Below, piece after piece: positions 19,163 through 28,073 of a stretch of 64,000 nt of DNA. Under the pieces are notes generated by a model. That model ran no database searches. It saw nothing but the letters and a program-made list of their open reading frames with translations, and had not been told where the DNA came from. The DNA is from Sphingobacterium daejeonense (GTDB lineage: Bacteria; Bacteroidota; Bacteroidia; Sphingobacteriales; Sphingobacteriaceae), in the NCBI RefSeq assembly GCF_901472535.1, contig NZ_LR590470.1, positions 4,588,001-4,652,000 of the forward strand, given 5' to 3'. A program made the translations under genes and the position numbers. Every line of letters starts with the position of its first letter. Position 1 is the first letter of the stretch.

Positions 19163-20821
19163 TTATATTGCATCTTTTACACAACGAATGGGATTAAGTT
19201 CAAGTTTCCACCATCCTCCTAAACTGGAATATCCCTGCCTAACATGAAGTGAATTGTAGTTTTCGTTTGACTCAGCCGTGCTTGACCAATAATTAGCACC
19301 GTCCAGCATGTCTCGGCTGATATTTCCATTCCTAAAAGTCCCAGTATACGGAAGAAATAAATATTTTTTCTGTTCAGAAATATCAGAAGGAATTACCACA
19401 AGACTGGATGGACCATAGTACCTACCTTTAATAGATGACGCACCATAGGTTCCAGGGATACCAGGATTACCGTTAGACTTTGCACCTGAAAATAGTTTTT
19501 GAAAATCACCCTTGGTAGGAGTCCTCCAATCTGGGGAAACTTTTGAGCAAGGATCACCAGAGGGGTAACCATTATATCTAGAAATCGGAGAGTTCATATT
19601 AGTAAAGCTTCTTCCGGGAATAACTTTTCCCGCCATCCAAAAATCTCCTGACTTTTCGTCCTTGTAATATTGATCTTGATCTGAAAGAAATGAATATGTC
19701 CAGGAGGTTCCATTATATAACGACACTAAATTCCCAGGAGCCCAAATAAGGTCTCCTATTTGTATGCCATCACTATAAAACTCCTTTATGTTCAATGTAA
19801 TCTCATATCGGGTTCCTGGAATAATATTCAGAGGTACTTCCAAATTGTTTTTTGTAACACCTCCAATAGATAGAGATTCGATCTTTAGAACAGCACCTGT
19901 CGTCCCAGATGGAATTGCTATCTTAACAGGAAGGGAATTTGTTGAAATAATTTCCCTACTATTGACTGTTGCTGGAAAATCAAATCCTTTCTCAATCAAA
20001 TTTGACGAAAAGCTTAGACTTCCATCAGCTAGTTTAGCATTGCCCTCACCATGCGATTCCAAATACACATTTCTAATAGCATTGAAGTTCCCAGAAATTT
20101 TTTCTGAATTTATATTCAATTTAATGGTTTTAATCTCAGCTATTTTATTGTCCAGTATTACGTCAACTTTATTCTCTGTTTCACCCGAAAAGCTGATGTT
20201 GCCTTTGAAAAAGTACAAAAACTTTGTATCCGACTCAAGTGGTATAGAAGCTTCGCTAAGTTTTTGAGATGCATTTATCTGAGTTATTGAAGTATTACCA
20301 AATGAATAAGCAACTAAACTGTAACCTGAGCCCGCATCAAGACCGGTAAAGGGTGTATTAGTTCCATTTGGAGAGAATGTTTTTTGTTGTATTAGATTAT
20401 CACCTTTATAAATTCCAACATGGTATTTTATATTGCTTCCCAGAGCCTGCTGTATAGAAGTTGAGTTGTTAGATGCCCTCAATTCTTTATTACTCTCTCC
20501 CTGAAATTCATTGACAAAATTTATTTCTTCAACTGGATTTAATATTACTTCCACCACATGATCTTTATCAAACTTAATTTGATAGCCCTTTTCATACGCC
20601 ACTTTTTGCATGCCATTGTGAGAAGCCCTAAAAGTTTTTTGGTTATTATTTCCAGAAGAGGTTGCTTTACTATTTTTGATTGATTCTCCAATTAAGTTAA
20701 CGCTGAGGATTGCCTTTCCATTTACAGAAAAATCCTGTTTTTCAGAACATGAAAAAAGAAAAAAAAGGCTGATGCACAAAATTGACGCGAAAACTTTTTG
20801 CTTTGATATAAACTCGTTCAT
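19163..20821 (-). CDS. fimbrillin-family lipoprotein with FISUMP-like C-terminus
   Basis: 552 residues with a lipoprotein signal (LFFLFSC, Cys near 25). The N-terminal 350 residues follow the Bacteroidota fimbrillin pattern: VNGKAILSVNLIG, LDAGSGYSLVAYSFGNTS, FFKGNISFSG, PLNIIPGTRYEITLNI. The last 190 residues carry the domain seen in Fibrobacter major paralogous proteins: IGDLIWAPGN, WRTPTKGDFQKLF, YLFLPYTGTFRNG, ANYWSSTAES, and PIRCVKD. Such proteins are surface exposed and may build pili or adhere. It is the second gene of a two-gene unit; the 62-residue gene lies 24 bases upstream. Confidence 0.82.
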   Translation of the reverse strand: MNEFISKQKVFASILCISLFFLFSCSEKQDFSVNGKAILSVNLIGESIKNSKATSSGNNNQKTFRASHNGMQKVAYEKGYQIKFDKDHVVEVILNPVEEINFVNEFQGESNKELRASNNSTSIQQALGSNIKYHVGIYKGDNLIQQKTFSPNGTNTPFTGLDAGSGYSLVAYSFGNTSITQINASQKLSEASIPLESDTKFLYFFKGNISFSGETENKVDVILDNKIAEIKTIKLNINSEKISGNFNAIRNVYLESHGEGNAKLADGSLSFSSNLIEKGFDFPATVNSREIISTNSLPVKIAIPSGTTGAVLKIESLSIGGVTKNNLEVPLNIIPGTRYEITLNIKEFYSDGIQIGDLIWAPGNLVSLYNGTSWTYSFLSDQDQYYKDEKSGDFWMAGKVIPGRSFTNMNSPISRYNGYPSGDPCSKVSPDWRTPTKGDFQKLFSGAKSNGNPGIPGTYGASSIKGRYYGPSSLVVIPSDISEQKKYLFLPYTGTFRNGNISRDMLDGANYWSSTAESNENYNSLHVRQGYSSLGGWWKLELNPIRCVKDAI

Positions 20822-20845
20822 CTTAATTTTTATTGTTTATTTAAT

Positions 20846-21034
20846 TTACCAACTTACATCCTGGGTAAAATTATCTTCAGTCCATTTTTCATCCACTTGG
20901 TAATCTCCATTGTTTCCCATAGGGAAAATCTTAGCAGAACCCGCGGCAATAGACCCTTCTAACTCCACTTTACAAATTGTAATCTTTGGGGAAATATAAA
21001 TTTTAGATTTTCCAATTGTGCTATATTTTGACAT
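20846..21034 (-). CDS. small conserved protein paired with fimbrillin lipoprotein
   Basis: 62 residues from the ATG at 21034. The middle reads PKITICKVELEGSIAAGSAK, a pattern I have seen in short Bacteroidota proteins encoded beside fimbrillin/FISUMP genes, followed by an acidic tail with DEKWTEDNFTQDVSW. It has no signal peptide or membrane helix. It starts 24 bases ahead of the fimbrillin gene's start, so the two are one transcript. Function is unknown. Confidence 0.7.
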   Translation of the reverse strand: MSKYSTIGKSKIYISPKITICKVELEGSIAAGSAKIFPMGNNGDYQVDEKWTEDNFTQDVSW

Positions 21035-22204
21035 TTTTAAAAACTTAGTATTTGACTATTTGATTCGGTTTTTAATAAAACCACGCAAACTTAATTGGTT
21101 TACTCCTGTTTTAAGTGTTGTGTGAAATGTGAAATTCATTCTGTAGTTTTTATGCTACAGCAGTAATGGTTATTACTTATGTTCTTGAAGAATAACAAAT
21201 TCTCTTGATCAGACCATTTTATTTTTATTATCGTCCAGATTGTCCCATACTAAAAATCCTGGATTGTAGGTTATATACTGTTCTTCATTTATACATGCTA
21301 CCATAATTATACTTTCGGGAATGCTCTTTGTTCAAAAGTTAGTTCCCACCCATTAACTTAGGCAGGATTTATCCTTGATCGTTTGTAGGACAGTTTAAGA
21401 ACCTTTAGGGTGAGACAGGACGTTAACAAATGGCAGGTTAAATGTAATAGCACCATAAATTGATCCGGCACTCCGTAAACTATCCCTTTTGACATCGAAT
21501 TATTCAATTTTGTATTGAATTTAACAGTTCCCTTTTTCCCCGATGTGTTTGTAAAGTTGCTGGTCAATATAATGTTCAAGATCCATGTTAAACGAAAATA
21601 TTTCCTTGTATTTATCTTAACTCGCTAGTCTTACTAAAAAAAAAATTTTTAGGGAACAGACAACCCGCAACCAGCAATAAAATCAATAAAAAGCTTTCTT
21701 TAGAACAAAAAAAAACAGTCTAAAGCATGTTCAAAATAAAAAAGTCAAACTAAAACCTTTTTTAACCGCTAAAATTTATAAATTTAATTCGAACAATGCA
21801 TTCTATATATTAAAAAATACAACTAACAGGATTTTATAGACATAAACGTGCGTTTTGTTTTCACAAAACAACTCATTAATCAAAATAATATATGATTTTT
21901 TAATAATTTCTTGATAAAAATCAATAAAAATCCAAATCATCACAACATTAATGGTAACATAACACAATTTATTTATCTAAAAACACAGTATTAATTAAAA
22001 AAAATGATTACTTTTACGTGAAATACATTAATAACGTTAATTTTTACTAAAATTGCCCTCTCATAACAAACATAGGTTTATAATTGGTTGATTAATGGTC
22101 TCCTTCTCCAGGGGACCTTAATCTATTTAAGTTTTGTTATAAAAATTTCACTTTGAAATTCTCCATCTAATTGGAAATGCTAGCTGTTATTTTTTTGTCA
22201 ATAA
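21035..22204. other. 1.2-kb AT-rich region without a supported gene
   Basis: Very AT-rich DNA with many homopolymer runs upstream of the fimbrillin pair. The only open frame of note (minus 21358-21579, 73 codons) has no recognisable motif and poor coding character. Promoter signals for the fimbrillin unit must lie in its first part, but I cannot place them. It ends at the decayed integrase. Confidence 0.4.
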
Positions 22205-22694
22205 CTATACGCTAATGCCATATAAATGTAGCAAATGCTGTCGGTATAAAGCTAGCAAACGCATTGAGACAGTTCCTCGCTTAAAAAAATCAATGAGATG
22301 GTTACGGACTGATCGATGGTTAGCAGCAGAACCATCACGACCGTCATCCGTCTATTGTTGAATATAGTTCGCACAGAACTTGATTAAATCAATTTCTTCA
22401 TCTTTTTTTTGGAGATAATCCCTTAATGAATCCGCGGTGAAAAAGTCAAGTTTCTCCTCGAGCTGGCTGATTGTTTTACGATAGTCCTTTAGTTTCTTGT
22501 CAACTATTTCAAGGACAAAAGGATCTTTAATACTAAATTCATTTTTCCTTTCACCTTGGCGAGTTGTTTTTGGGAAATGAAATGAGGAGTGTCGATAATT
22601 TTTTTTCCTCTTTGTGATAGACTCTAATTTTTACATTGTAGGTTCCATCTGCTTTTTTGGGGTGTTCATAAACCTCTGCGCCTACGGTTGCCAT
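22205..22694 (-). pseudogene. tyrosine recombinase (integrase) N-terminal remnant
   Basis: From the ATG at 22694 the frame reads MATVGAEVYEHPKKADGTYN, VKIRVYHKEEKK, then, after two one-base shifts (near 22595 and 22535), DTPHFISQKQLAK, FSIKDPFVLEIVDKKLKDYR, EEKLDFFTADSLRDYL, IDLIKFCANYIQQ. A TAG at 22352-22354 stands where TTG (Leu) would fit, and the same frame continues DGRDGSAANHRSVRNHLIDF before decaying near 22260. This is the arm-binding and SAM-like N-terminal half of a Bacteroidota phage/transposon integrase. The catalytic R-H-R-Y half is absent, so it is inactive. Confidence 0.75.
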
Positions 22695-22777
22695 AATCTT
22701 TTCATTACCACGAAAACCTTTGTGACGTATTTGTGGCGGTTTTACGTGAAGTTCAACAAAAACCTATGCAAAACACA

Positions 22778-22801
22778 CCGTTTTGAGGGTTTTCAAAACG
22801 G
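22778..22801. repeat. 9-bp inverted repeat upstream of the integrase remnant
   Basis: CCGTTTTGA (22778-22786) and TCAAAACGG (22793-22801) are perfect complements around a 6-base spacer, about 84 bases before the integrase start. It could be an arm-type integrase site or a regulator site; it has no T tract, so it is not a terminator. Confidence 0.45.
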
Positions 22802-22842
22802 GTAAGGAGGATGTTCCAAAACCACCCTAAGGAAAGCAAAAG

Positions 22843-22905
22843 AGCCGATTTACGCAAGTAATCCGACTTTTTTTGATAGTAACCCCGCTGGTATAAAACT
22901 CGAAC
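22843..22905 (-). other. tRNA 3'-end-like sequence and hairpin, possible att remnant
   Basis: The minus strand reads GTTCGAG, a spacer, then CAGCGGGGTTACT (22878-22905), followed by a hairpin with a T tail (22843-22868) as found after tRNA genes. The tRNA-Lys at 40292-40364 ends GTTCGAG ... CAGCGGGGTCACT. The match covers 19 of 20 compared positions but the spacer differs (8 versus 3 bases). Lying about 180 bases before the integrase start, it fits an attachment-site remnant. On the plus strand, 22932-23018 also holds a 28-codon tail (VESEWERIKNDPDLQHLIRQ) of an unrecognised gene. Confidence 0.45.
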
Positions 22906-23019
22906 ACGTTTTTGGAAATTTAAGGCAATAAAAATCGTACATTAAATATATTGTAGAAAGCGAATGGGAACGCATCAAGAATGATCCCGATTTACAGCAT
23001 TTGATACGGCAAGACTAAG

Positions 23020-24438
23020 CTAATTCCTTATCATTTTTGCAAGGCTACCAAGCTGTTTCAATTTTAACTTTAGGTCATCTGTCCAGGGCAAACCAATGCA
23101 GAGACGCATACAATTATGAAACTGGTTTTGTAGTGTAAAAATCCTTCCGGGTGATATACTTATTTGTTTTTTAAGTGCATAGTTATATAATTCTCCCGTA
23201 TCTATATCTTTTGGAAATTCCACCCACAAGGCAAGTCCGCCCTGTGGTCGGCTTATCTTGGTTCCCTCGGGGAAATACTCTGCTATGGCATCTGCACATT
23301 TCTGATAATTTTCCTGTAATGTCCTGCGTAAGTGACGAAGATGGTTCTCATATCTTCCGGTCATTATAAAGTTTCCTACCGCTTCATTAATGACAGAGGT
23401 CGAAGATAGAGAATGTATAAGTTTCAGTTTAAGTATCTGCTCCTTATACTTGCCCGGAGCAACCCAACCTACACGGTACCCGGGGGCAAGTGTTTTGGAA
23501 ACCGAACCGCACCACAGGACATTACCATCCCTGTCAAAAGACTTACAGCATTTCGGACGTTCATTACCAAAATGAATATCCCCGTAAGTATCATCCTCAA
23601 TAAGCGGAATATTATACTTTGACAGCAGGGCTACAATTTCTTTTTTACTTTCATCGGGCATACAATATCCCAAAGGCGTATTGAAATTAGGTACTAAAAG
23701 GCATACATCTATCTTAGGTAACATTTTTGTTAATGCATCAATGTCTATTCCCGTTACAGGATGTGTAGCTACTTCCAAAACTTTCAATCCTAAACTAACA
23801 GCAAGTTGGAGGATACCGGGATAGCATGGACTTTCGAGGGCAATGGTGTCACCCCGTTTGGTCAAAGCCATTAGACATAACGCTAAGGCATTCATACAAC
23901 CGTTTGTAGTAACTACATCATCATCCTTTAAATTTCCTTCCCAAGCCAACGAGCGAACTGCCACCATCCTACGGAGTTTCACATTGCCCTGTAGTGGCTC
24001 GTATTCTGTTCCACCCTCTTTCAGTTCCCTCGTGGCAAGTACGATTTCTTTTTTTAGCTTTGCCAATGGTAGAAGATTGCCGGATGGTACACCGATAGAA
24101 AATAGGGTTAAATCCCTGCGCCCCATTGTTGAATAAACTCCGTTCATTAATTCGTCCGGTTCCCGGATATTGGCAATAGGTACAGGTTGACTTATTTCGG
24201 GTAACGGTAGCTTTAAATAATTCAATGGACTGGTAAAATAACCCGATTGCGGTTTTGACTGTACAAGTGATTGGGCTTCCAGTTCAAGAAAAACCCTTTT
24301 CGCCGTATTAATGCTAATTCCATGTTCCTTGCTCAACTTCCTTACAGATGGTAGGCGTTCGCCTGCTTTCAACACACCTGTTCTAATTTTGTTGGCAATA
24401 TTACCTGCTATCTCATTATATAAAAACTCCTTTTTCAT
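23020..24438 (-). CDS. MocR-type GntR/aminotransferase transcription regulator
   Basis: Starting at the ATG at 24438 (MKKEFLYNEIAGNIANKIR) gives 472 residues; the earlier start adds 14 residues without family support. Residues about 5-75 form a GntR winged helix (GVLKAGERLPSVRKLSKEHG, SINTAKRVFLELE). The rest is a fold-type I aminotransferase domain with VPNFNTPLGY, EDDTYGDIHF and the PLP lysine in WCGSVSKTLAPGYRVGW. MocR proteins are transcription factors that use bound PLP and a substrate as signal. It is transcribed away from serC and the EamA gene, which are its likely targets. Confidence 0.9.
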   Translation of the reverse strand: MKKEFLYNEIAGNIANKIRTGVLKAGERLPSVRKLSKEHGISINTAKRVFLELEAQSLVQSKPQSGYFTSPLNYLKLPLPEISQPVPIANIREPDELMNGVYSTMGRRDLTLFSIGVPSGNLLPLAKLKKEIVLATRELKEGGTEYEPLQGNVKLRRMVAVRSLAWEGNLKDDDVVTTNGCMNALALCLMALTKRGDTIALESPCYPGILQLAVSLGLKVLEVATHPVTGIDIDALTKMLPKIDVCLLVPNFNTPLGYCMPDESKKEIVALLSKYNIPLIEDDTYGDIHFGNERPKCCKSFDRDGNVLWCGSVSKTLAPGYRVGWVAPGKYKEQILKLKLIHSLSSTSVINEAVGNFIMTGRYENHLRHLRRTLQENYQKCADAIAEYFPEGTKISRPQGGLALWVEFPKDIDTGELYNYALKKQISISPGRIFTLQNQFHNCMRLCIGLPWTDDLKLKLKQLGSLAKMIRN

Positions 24439-24586
24439 CGTAACATATAGATTTGGGATTGTCCCCTGTCCAAGTTTCAATTTATTATTACAAATATGTA
24501 ATATGAAATCAATTTCAACCTCACAAAGATAGCTGTGCCCACTAAAATATCAAAAACTGTGACTGTGTTTATTCTAAATTCAGCTT

Positions 24587-24594
24587 TAAATTTG
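24587..24594 (+). promoter_or_regulatory. -7 box ahead of serC
   Basis: TAAATTTG matches TAnnTTTG exactly, 22 bases before the serC ATG. The -33 region (around ACTGTGACTGTG at 24556-24567) lacks a TTTG but carries a short repeated CTGTG, possibly an activator site for the divergent MocR. Confidence 0.45.
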
Positions 24595-24616
24595 TACAAT
24601 CTAATACTTCTATAAA

Positions 24617-25700
24617 ATGAGAATTCATAATTTCAGTGCCGGACCTGCCGTATTGCCCGATTTCGTGTACAATAAGACTGCTGATGCAATCAGGGATTAT
24701 AACAACACCGGACTTTCCTTGTTGGAAACATCACACAGGTCTGTTGTCTTTGCTGACATTCTTACCGAAGCCGAAGCACTTCTGCGTGAGCTGAAGAGTA
24801 TTCCCCAAGAGTATACAGTACTATTTCTTGCAGATGGAGCAAGTCAGCATTTTGTGCAAATCCCACTCAACCTATTAAATAATGTTACCGAAGCTTCTTT
24901 TCTTGATAGTGGCGTTTGGGCATCCAAAGCCATTAATGAGGCGAGACTTGACGGAAAGGTCAATGTTGTTGCATCGGGGAAAGATGACGAATACCGTTCA
25001 ATTCCCACAGATTTCTATATTCCCGAAGATAATACCCATTTCCACTACACGTCTAACAACACAATCTATGGAACAAACGCTATTGGTTGTGCCAAAAACA
25101 TCTGTACCCGTTATATGCGATATGTCATCGGAAATTTTGAGTTCGGAAATTGATGTTACAAAATTTGGAATGATATATGCCAGCGAACAGAAAAATGCAG
25201 GGGGTGCCAGGTGTGTCGATAATTATTATAAGAAATGACATATTGGATAAAGTAAACCGAAACATACCCAATATATCAAACTATGCGATACCTGCAGATA
25301 ATAAGCCGCTTTACATTACGTCTCAGGTATTCGCTATTTATGCAACCTCGCTCAATCTCAAATGGCTGAAAAGTCAAGGGGGCGTCCCGGCTATCGAAAA
25401 AAGAAACATTGAAAAAAGCGGATTGCTTTATAAGGAAATTGACAGGAACAGCCTTTTTACAGGCAGAGTTAGCAACATTTCACAACGAAGCAGAATGAAC
25501 GTTACCTTTTTACCTAACAATCCCGAACACGAACAGGAGTTTTTGGATTTCGCGGCAGAACGCAAGGTTGTGGGCATCAAACAATATGCAGATTACGGTG
25601 GGTTTAGGCTTCATTATACAATGCACTACCTATTGGGAGCGCAAAAACTTTAATAGCCGTTATGCAGGAATATGAAAACTATAAGAAGTTGAACGCTTGA
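24617..25700 (+). pseudogene. serC: phosphoserine aminotransferase, three frameshifts
   Basis: MRIHNFSAGPAVLPDFVY opens a SerC protein. The first frame holds to SNNTIYGTN; near 25115 it shifts (PVICDMSSEILSSEID), near 25205 it shifts again (NAGGA to GVSIIIIRNDIL), and near 25612 a missing base restores LYNALPIGSAKTLIAVMQEY to a TGA at 25698-25700. Rebuilt length is about 361 residues, normal for SerC. The SerC-specific GASQHF motif, TSNNTIYGT and the region of the PLP lysine (SEQKNAGGAG) are present. SerC makes phosphoserine in serine synthesis and can serve in PLP synthesis. The divergent MocR and following EamA gene suggest a regulated amino-acid unit. Confidence 0.85.
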
Positions 25701-25722
25701 TAATAAAACTTAACATAATGCA

Positions 25723-26613
25723 ATGTCAGAAATAAGTATGAGTAAAATAAAAGAAAACATGGCACAAGGTTGGTTAAACGGCTTTATTGGCGTGGTGTTA
25801 TTTAGCGGTTCATTACCTGCGACGAGAGTAGCGGTTTTAGAATTTAATCCTGTATTCCTTACGGTTGCAAGGGCTTCCATTGCGGGAATACTTGCCCTTA
25901 TCGCCTTGTTTGTCTTTAAGGAAAAATACCCAGACCGAAAACAGATTTTTCCGTTGGCTATTGTAGCTCTTGGTGGAGTAGTAGGTTTTCCTTTGTTAAG
26001 CGCATTAGCGTTGAAATACGTTACTTCGGCACATTCCATTGTTTTTATCGGCATATTGCCTGTTGCAACGGCTTTATTCGGTATCATTCGTGGTGGCGAA
26101 CGTCCACGACCTATATTTTGGGTATTCTCAATTATCGGCAGTCTTTTAGTGGTAGGTTATGCGGTGGCACAAGGTCTGACAGCTTCGCCTGTTGGCGATA
26201 TGCTGATGCTCGGGGCAGTCATTCTATGTGGCTTGGGCTATGCGGAGGGGGCAAAGCTCACAAAAACATTGGGCGGTTGGCAGGTTATCTCATGGGCATT
26301 GGTGCTTTCATTGCCTGTAATGTTTCCACTTACGTTTATTTATATGCCAGTATCGTTTGAGGGCATTAGTACAGGGGCTTGGGTTAGCTTGGCTTATGTG
26401 TCCCTGTTCAGTATGTTCATTGCTTTTATTTTTTGGTACAAAGGTATGGCACAGGGTGGAACGGCTACCATAGGACAATTACAGTTATTACAGCCGTTTT
26501 TCGGCTTGGGATTAGCTTCTTTCCTACTTCACGAAAAAGTAAGTATCGGAATGTTAGCCGTTACCGTCGGGGTAATTCTATGTGTGGCAGGAACAAAAAA
26601 GTTTGCAAGATGA
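25723..26613 (+). CDS. EamA/DMT-family membrane transporter
   Basis: 296 residues with ten hydrophobic helices in two EamA repeats, the first near 17-150 (ATRVAVLEFNPVFLTVARASI), the second near 165-292 (FWYKGMAQGGTATIGQLQLL, PFFGLGLASFLLHEK). These proteins usually export amino acids or related metabolites. It starts 22 bases after the rebuilt serC stop and probably shares its transcript; the divergent MocR regulator fits control of a small-molecule exporter. Alternative starts at Met6 or Met13 cannot be excluded. No frame break. Confidence 0.88.
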   Translation: MSEISMSKIKENMAQGWLNGFIGVVLFSGSLPATRVAVLEFNPVFLTVARASIAGILALIALFVFKEKYPDRKQIFPLAIVALGGVVGFPLLSALALKYVTSAHSIVFIGILPVATALFGIIRGGERPRPIFWVFSIIGSLLVVGYAVAQGLTASPVGDMLMLGAVILCGLGYAEGAKLTKTLGGWQVISWALVLSLPVMFPLTFIYMPVSFEGISTGAWVSLAYVSLFSMFIAFIFWYKGMAQGGTATIGQLQLLQPFFGLGLASFLLHEKVSIGMLAVTVGVILCVAGTKKFAR

Positions 26614-26670
26614 TGATTATAAATGAAACACATCTTTTGAAATAATATGAATTAAAATACAGCAGGAAAT

Positions 26671-26905
26671 ATGTTCATACCCAGTACATTTAGGCTTGAG
26701 AACAGTTCCGAAAAAATTGCTTTTATGAAGCAATACAGCTTTGCTACAATCATTACGGTCAATGACAATGTTCCCATTGTTATGCAACTGCCATTTGTTG
26801 TAGATAATAGTTCGGGTAAACTGATATTGAGTTCTAATTTTTGCCACAGCCAATGAGCAGACCAAATACATGTTTATTCTCGGATGGATTTTTACAATTG
26901 CTTAG
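26671..26905 (+). pseudogene. PaiB-like FMN-binding protein, N-terminal remnant
   Basis: MFIPSTFRLENSSEKIAFMK and YSFATIITVNDNVPIVMQLPF are the start of the PaiB/FMN-binding negative regulator family. The frame stops at 26856; removing one T from the T5 run near 26840 continues with NFATANEQTKY, still family-like, then loses similarity at about 26870 and stops at 26905. Intact members are about 200 residues; only 75 remain. It follows the EamA gene by 57 bases, a common pairing with MocR loci. Confidence 0.7.
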
Positions 26906-26920
26906 TACACTTAAAAAAAA

Positions 26921-26954
26921 CAGGAGCCTTCTCGATTGAGTCAGCTCCTTTTTT
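26921..26954 (+). terminator. intrinsic terminator
   Basis: AGGAGC (26922-26927) pairs with GCTCCT (26944-26949) and is followed by a T run to 26954. It lies just after the PaiB remnant and would end the serC-EamA transcript. Confidence 0.6.
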
Positions 26955-27021
26955 CATATTTTGGTCTTACCACAAATCAGAAATATGGTTTGGTAGTGAA
27001 AAAAATATTTCCAGGTTAGGA

Positions 27022-27054
27022 TTTGAACACTGTTGGACATAAAAGTTACTTTTG
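27022..27054 (+). promoter_or_regulatory. promoter of the DUF3050 gene
   Basis: TTTG (27022-27025) and TACTTTTG (27047-27054) match both Bacteroidota boxes with a 21-base spacer. The ATG begins at 27059, only five bases after the -7 box, so the transcript may start at or next to the start codon. Confidence 0.6.
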
Positions 27055-27058
27055 CGTC

Positions 27059-27814
27059 ATGAAACAATTTGAAATTTTAGAAGCTTATATAAAAGAAGAA
27101 AAAGATTATTTAAATAATCATCCTCTATACCGTAAAATCACCACTATAGATCATTTAAGACTTTTTACCCAAGGACATGTTTATGCTGTTTGGGATTTTA
27201 TGTCGTTACTGAAAGCATTGCAAATTGAACTTACATGTGTCTCCATTCCATGGTTTGCATCTGATTTTGCTAATACAAGATATTTGATTAATGAAATAGT
27301 ATTAGCTGAGGAATCTGATCAATATATTGATGGGAATAGGATGAGTCATTTTGAGATGTACTTAGATGCTATGGAATCGATGAGTGCTAAAACTGAAGAT
27401 ATAAGAGAATTTTTAATTGATATCCAAAGGACACAAAATATATATCAAAGTATCGAAAACTTAAATACTGATAACAGAATAAGAGAATTTTTAAAATACA
27501 CATTTAATATTATTGAAACTAAAGAGTCACACAAAATTGCAGCAGCATTTACATTTGGTAGAGAAGGTTTGATTCCAGATATGTTCACATCAATATTAAA
27601 GGAAATAAAAATAAATTTCCCCGATTCGGAGTTAGATAAATTCATTTATTATTTTCAAAGACATATCGATCTTGATGGAGATGAACACGGCCCCTTAGCT
27701 TTAAAAATGATAGAAGAATTAGCTCAAGGTGATGATCAGAAATGGTTAGATATGCAATCTGTTTCTAAACTAGCCCTTCAAAAAAGAATTGACTTGTGGG
27801 ATGCAATTTTATGA
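27059..27814 (+). CDS. DUF3050 family (heme-oxygenase-like fold) protein
   Basis: Start chosen at 27059 (MKQFEILEAYIKEEKDYLNN); the longer reading from 27023 would translate the promoter. The 251-residue protein has the DUF3050 signature: HPLYRKI, LRLFTQGHVYAVWDFMSLLKALQ, PWFA, NEIVLAEESDQ, SHFEMYLDAM, FTFGREGLIPDMF and RHIDLDGDEHGPLAL. The conserved His and Glu positions suggest a helical metal-binding oxygenase-like fold; the reaction is unknown. It stands alone between a terminator and convergent genes, and is intact while neighbours are broken. Confidence 0.88.
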   Translation: MKQFEILEAYIKEEKDYLNNHPLYRKITTIDHLRLFTQGHVYAVWDFMSLLKALQIELTCVSIPWFASDFANTRYLINEIVLAEESDQYIDGNRMSHFEMYLDAMESMSAKTEDIREFLIDIQRTQNIYQSIENLNTDNRIREFLKYTFNIIETKESHKIAAAFTFGREGLIPDMFTSILKEIKINFPDSELDKFIYYFQRHIDLDGDEHGPLALKMIEELAQGDDQKWLDMQSVSKLALQKRIDLWDAIL

Positions 27815-28073
27815 TAGCATTTCTTAAAAGAAAGAAAGCAAATAATATAAATACAGAAAGCTGAAAAGAGTGCCGTTCCACCAAAAAGGTCAAATTAAGT
27901 ACCTCTATTAGAGACAGTTAAAGCTTACTCTCTCTTTTTTTTGTTTTCAGTCTTTAGATAAGGAATCCAACTAAATAGGAGAAGGATAGATCCGTTTGTT
28001 TATGACATATCCGCCAATCCGCTGTCTCGTACCAAACGCCATTTAAACCGCCATAGGGGCTATTCCCTATAGC

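Noticed and set aside
21358..21579. 73-codon minus-strand frame as a gene
   Set aside because: No motif, signal peptide or start context; it lies in AT-rich noncoding DNA.
24882..25238. Separate 118-residue protein
   Set aside because: Only its second half is meaningful and it is the shifted continuation of serC.
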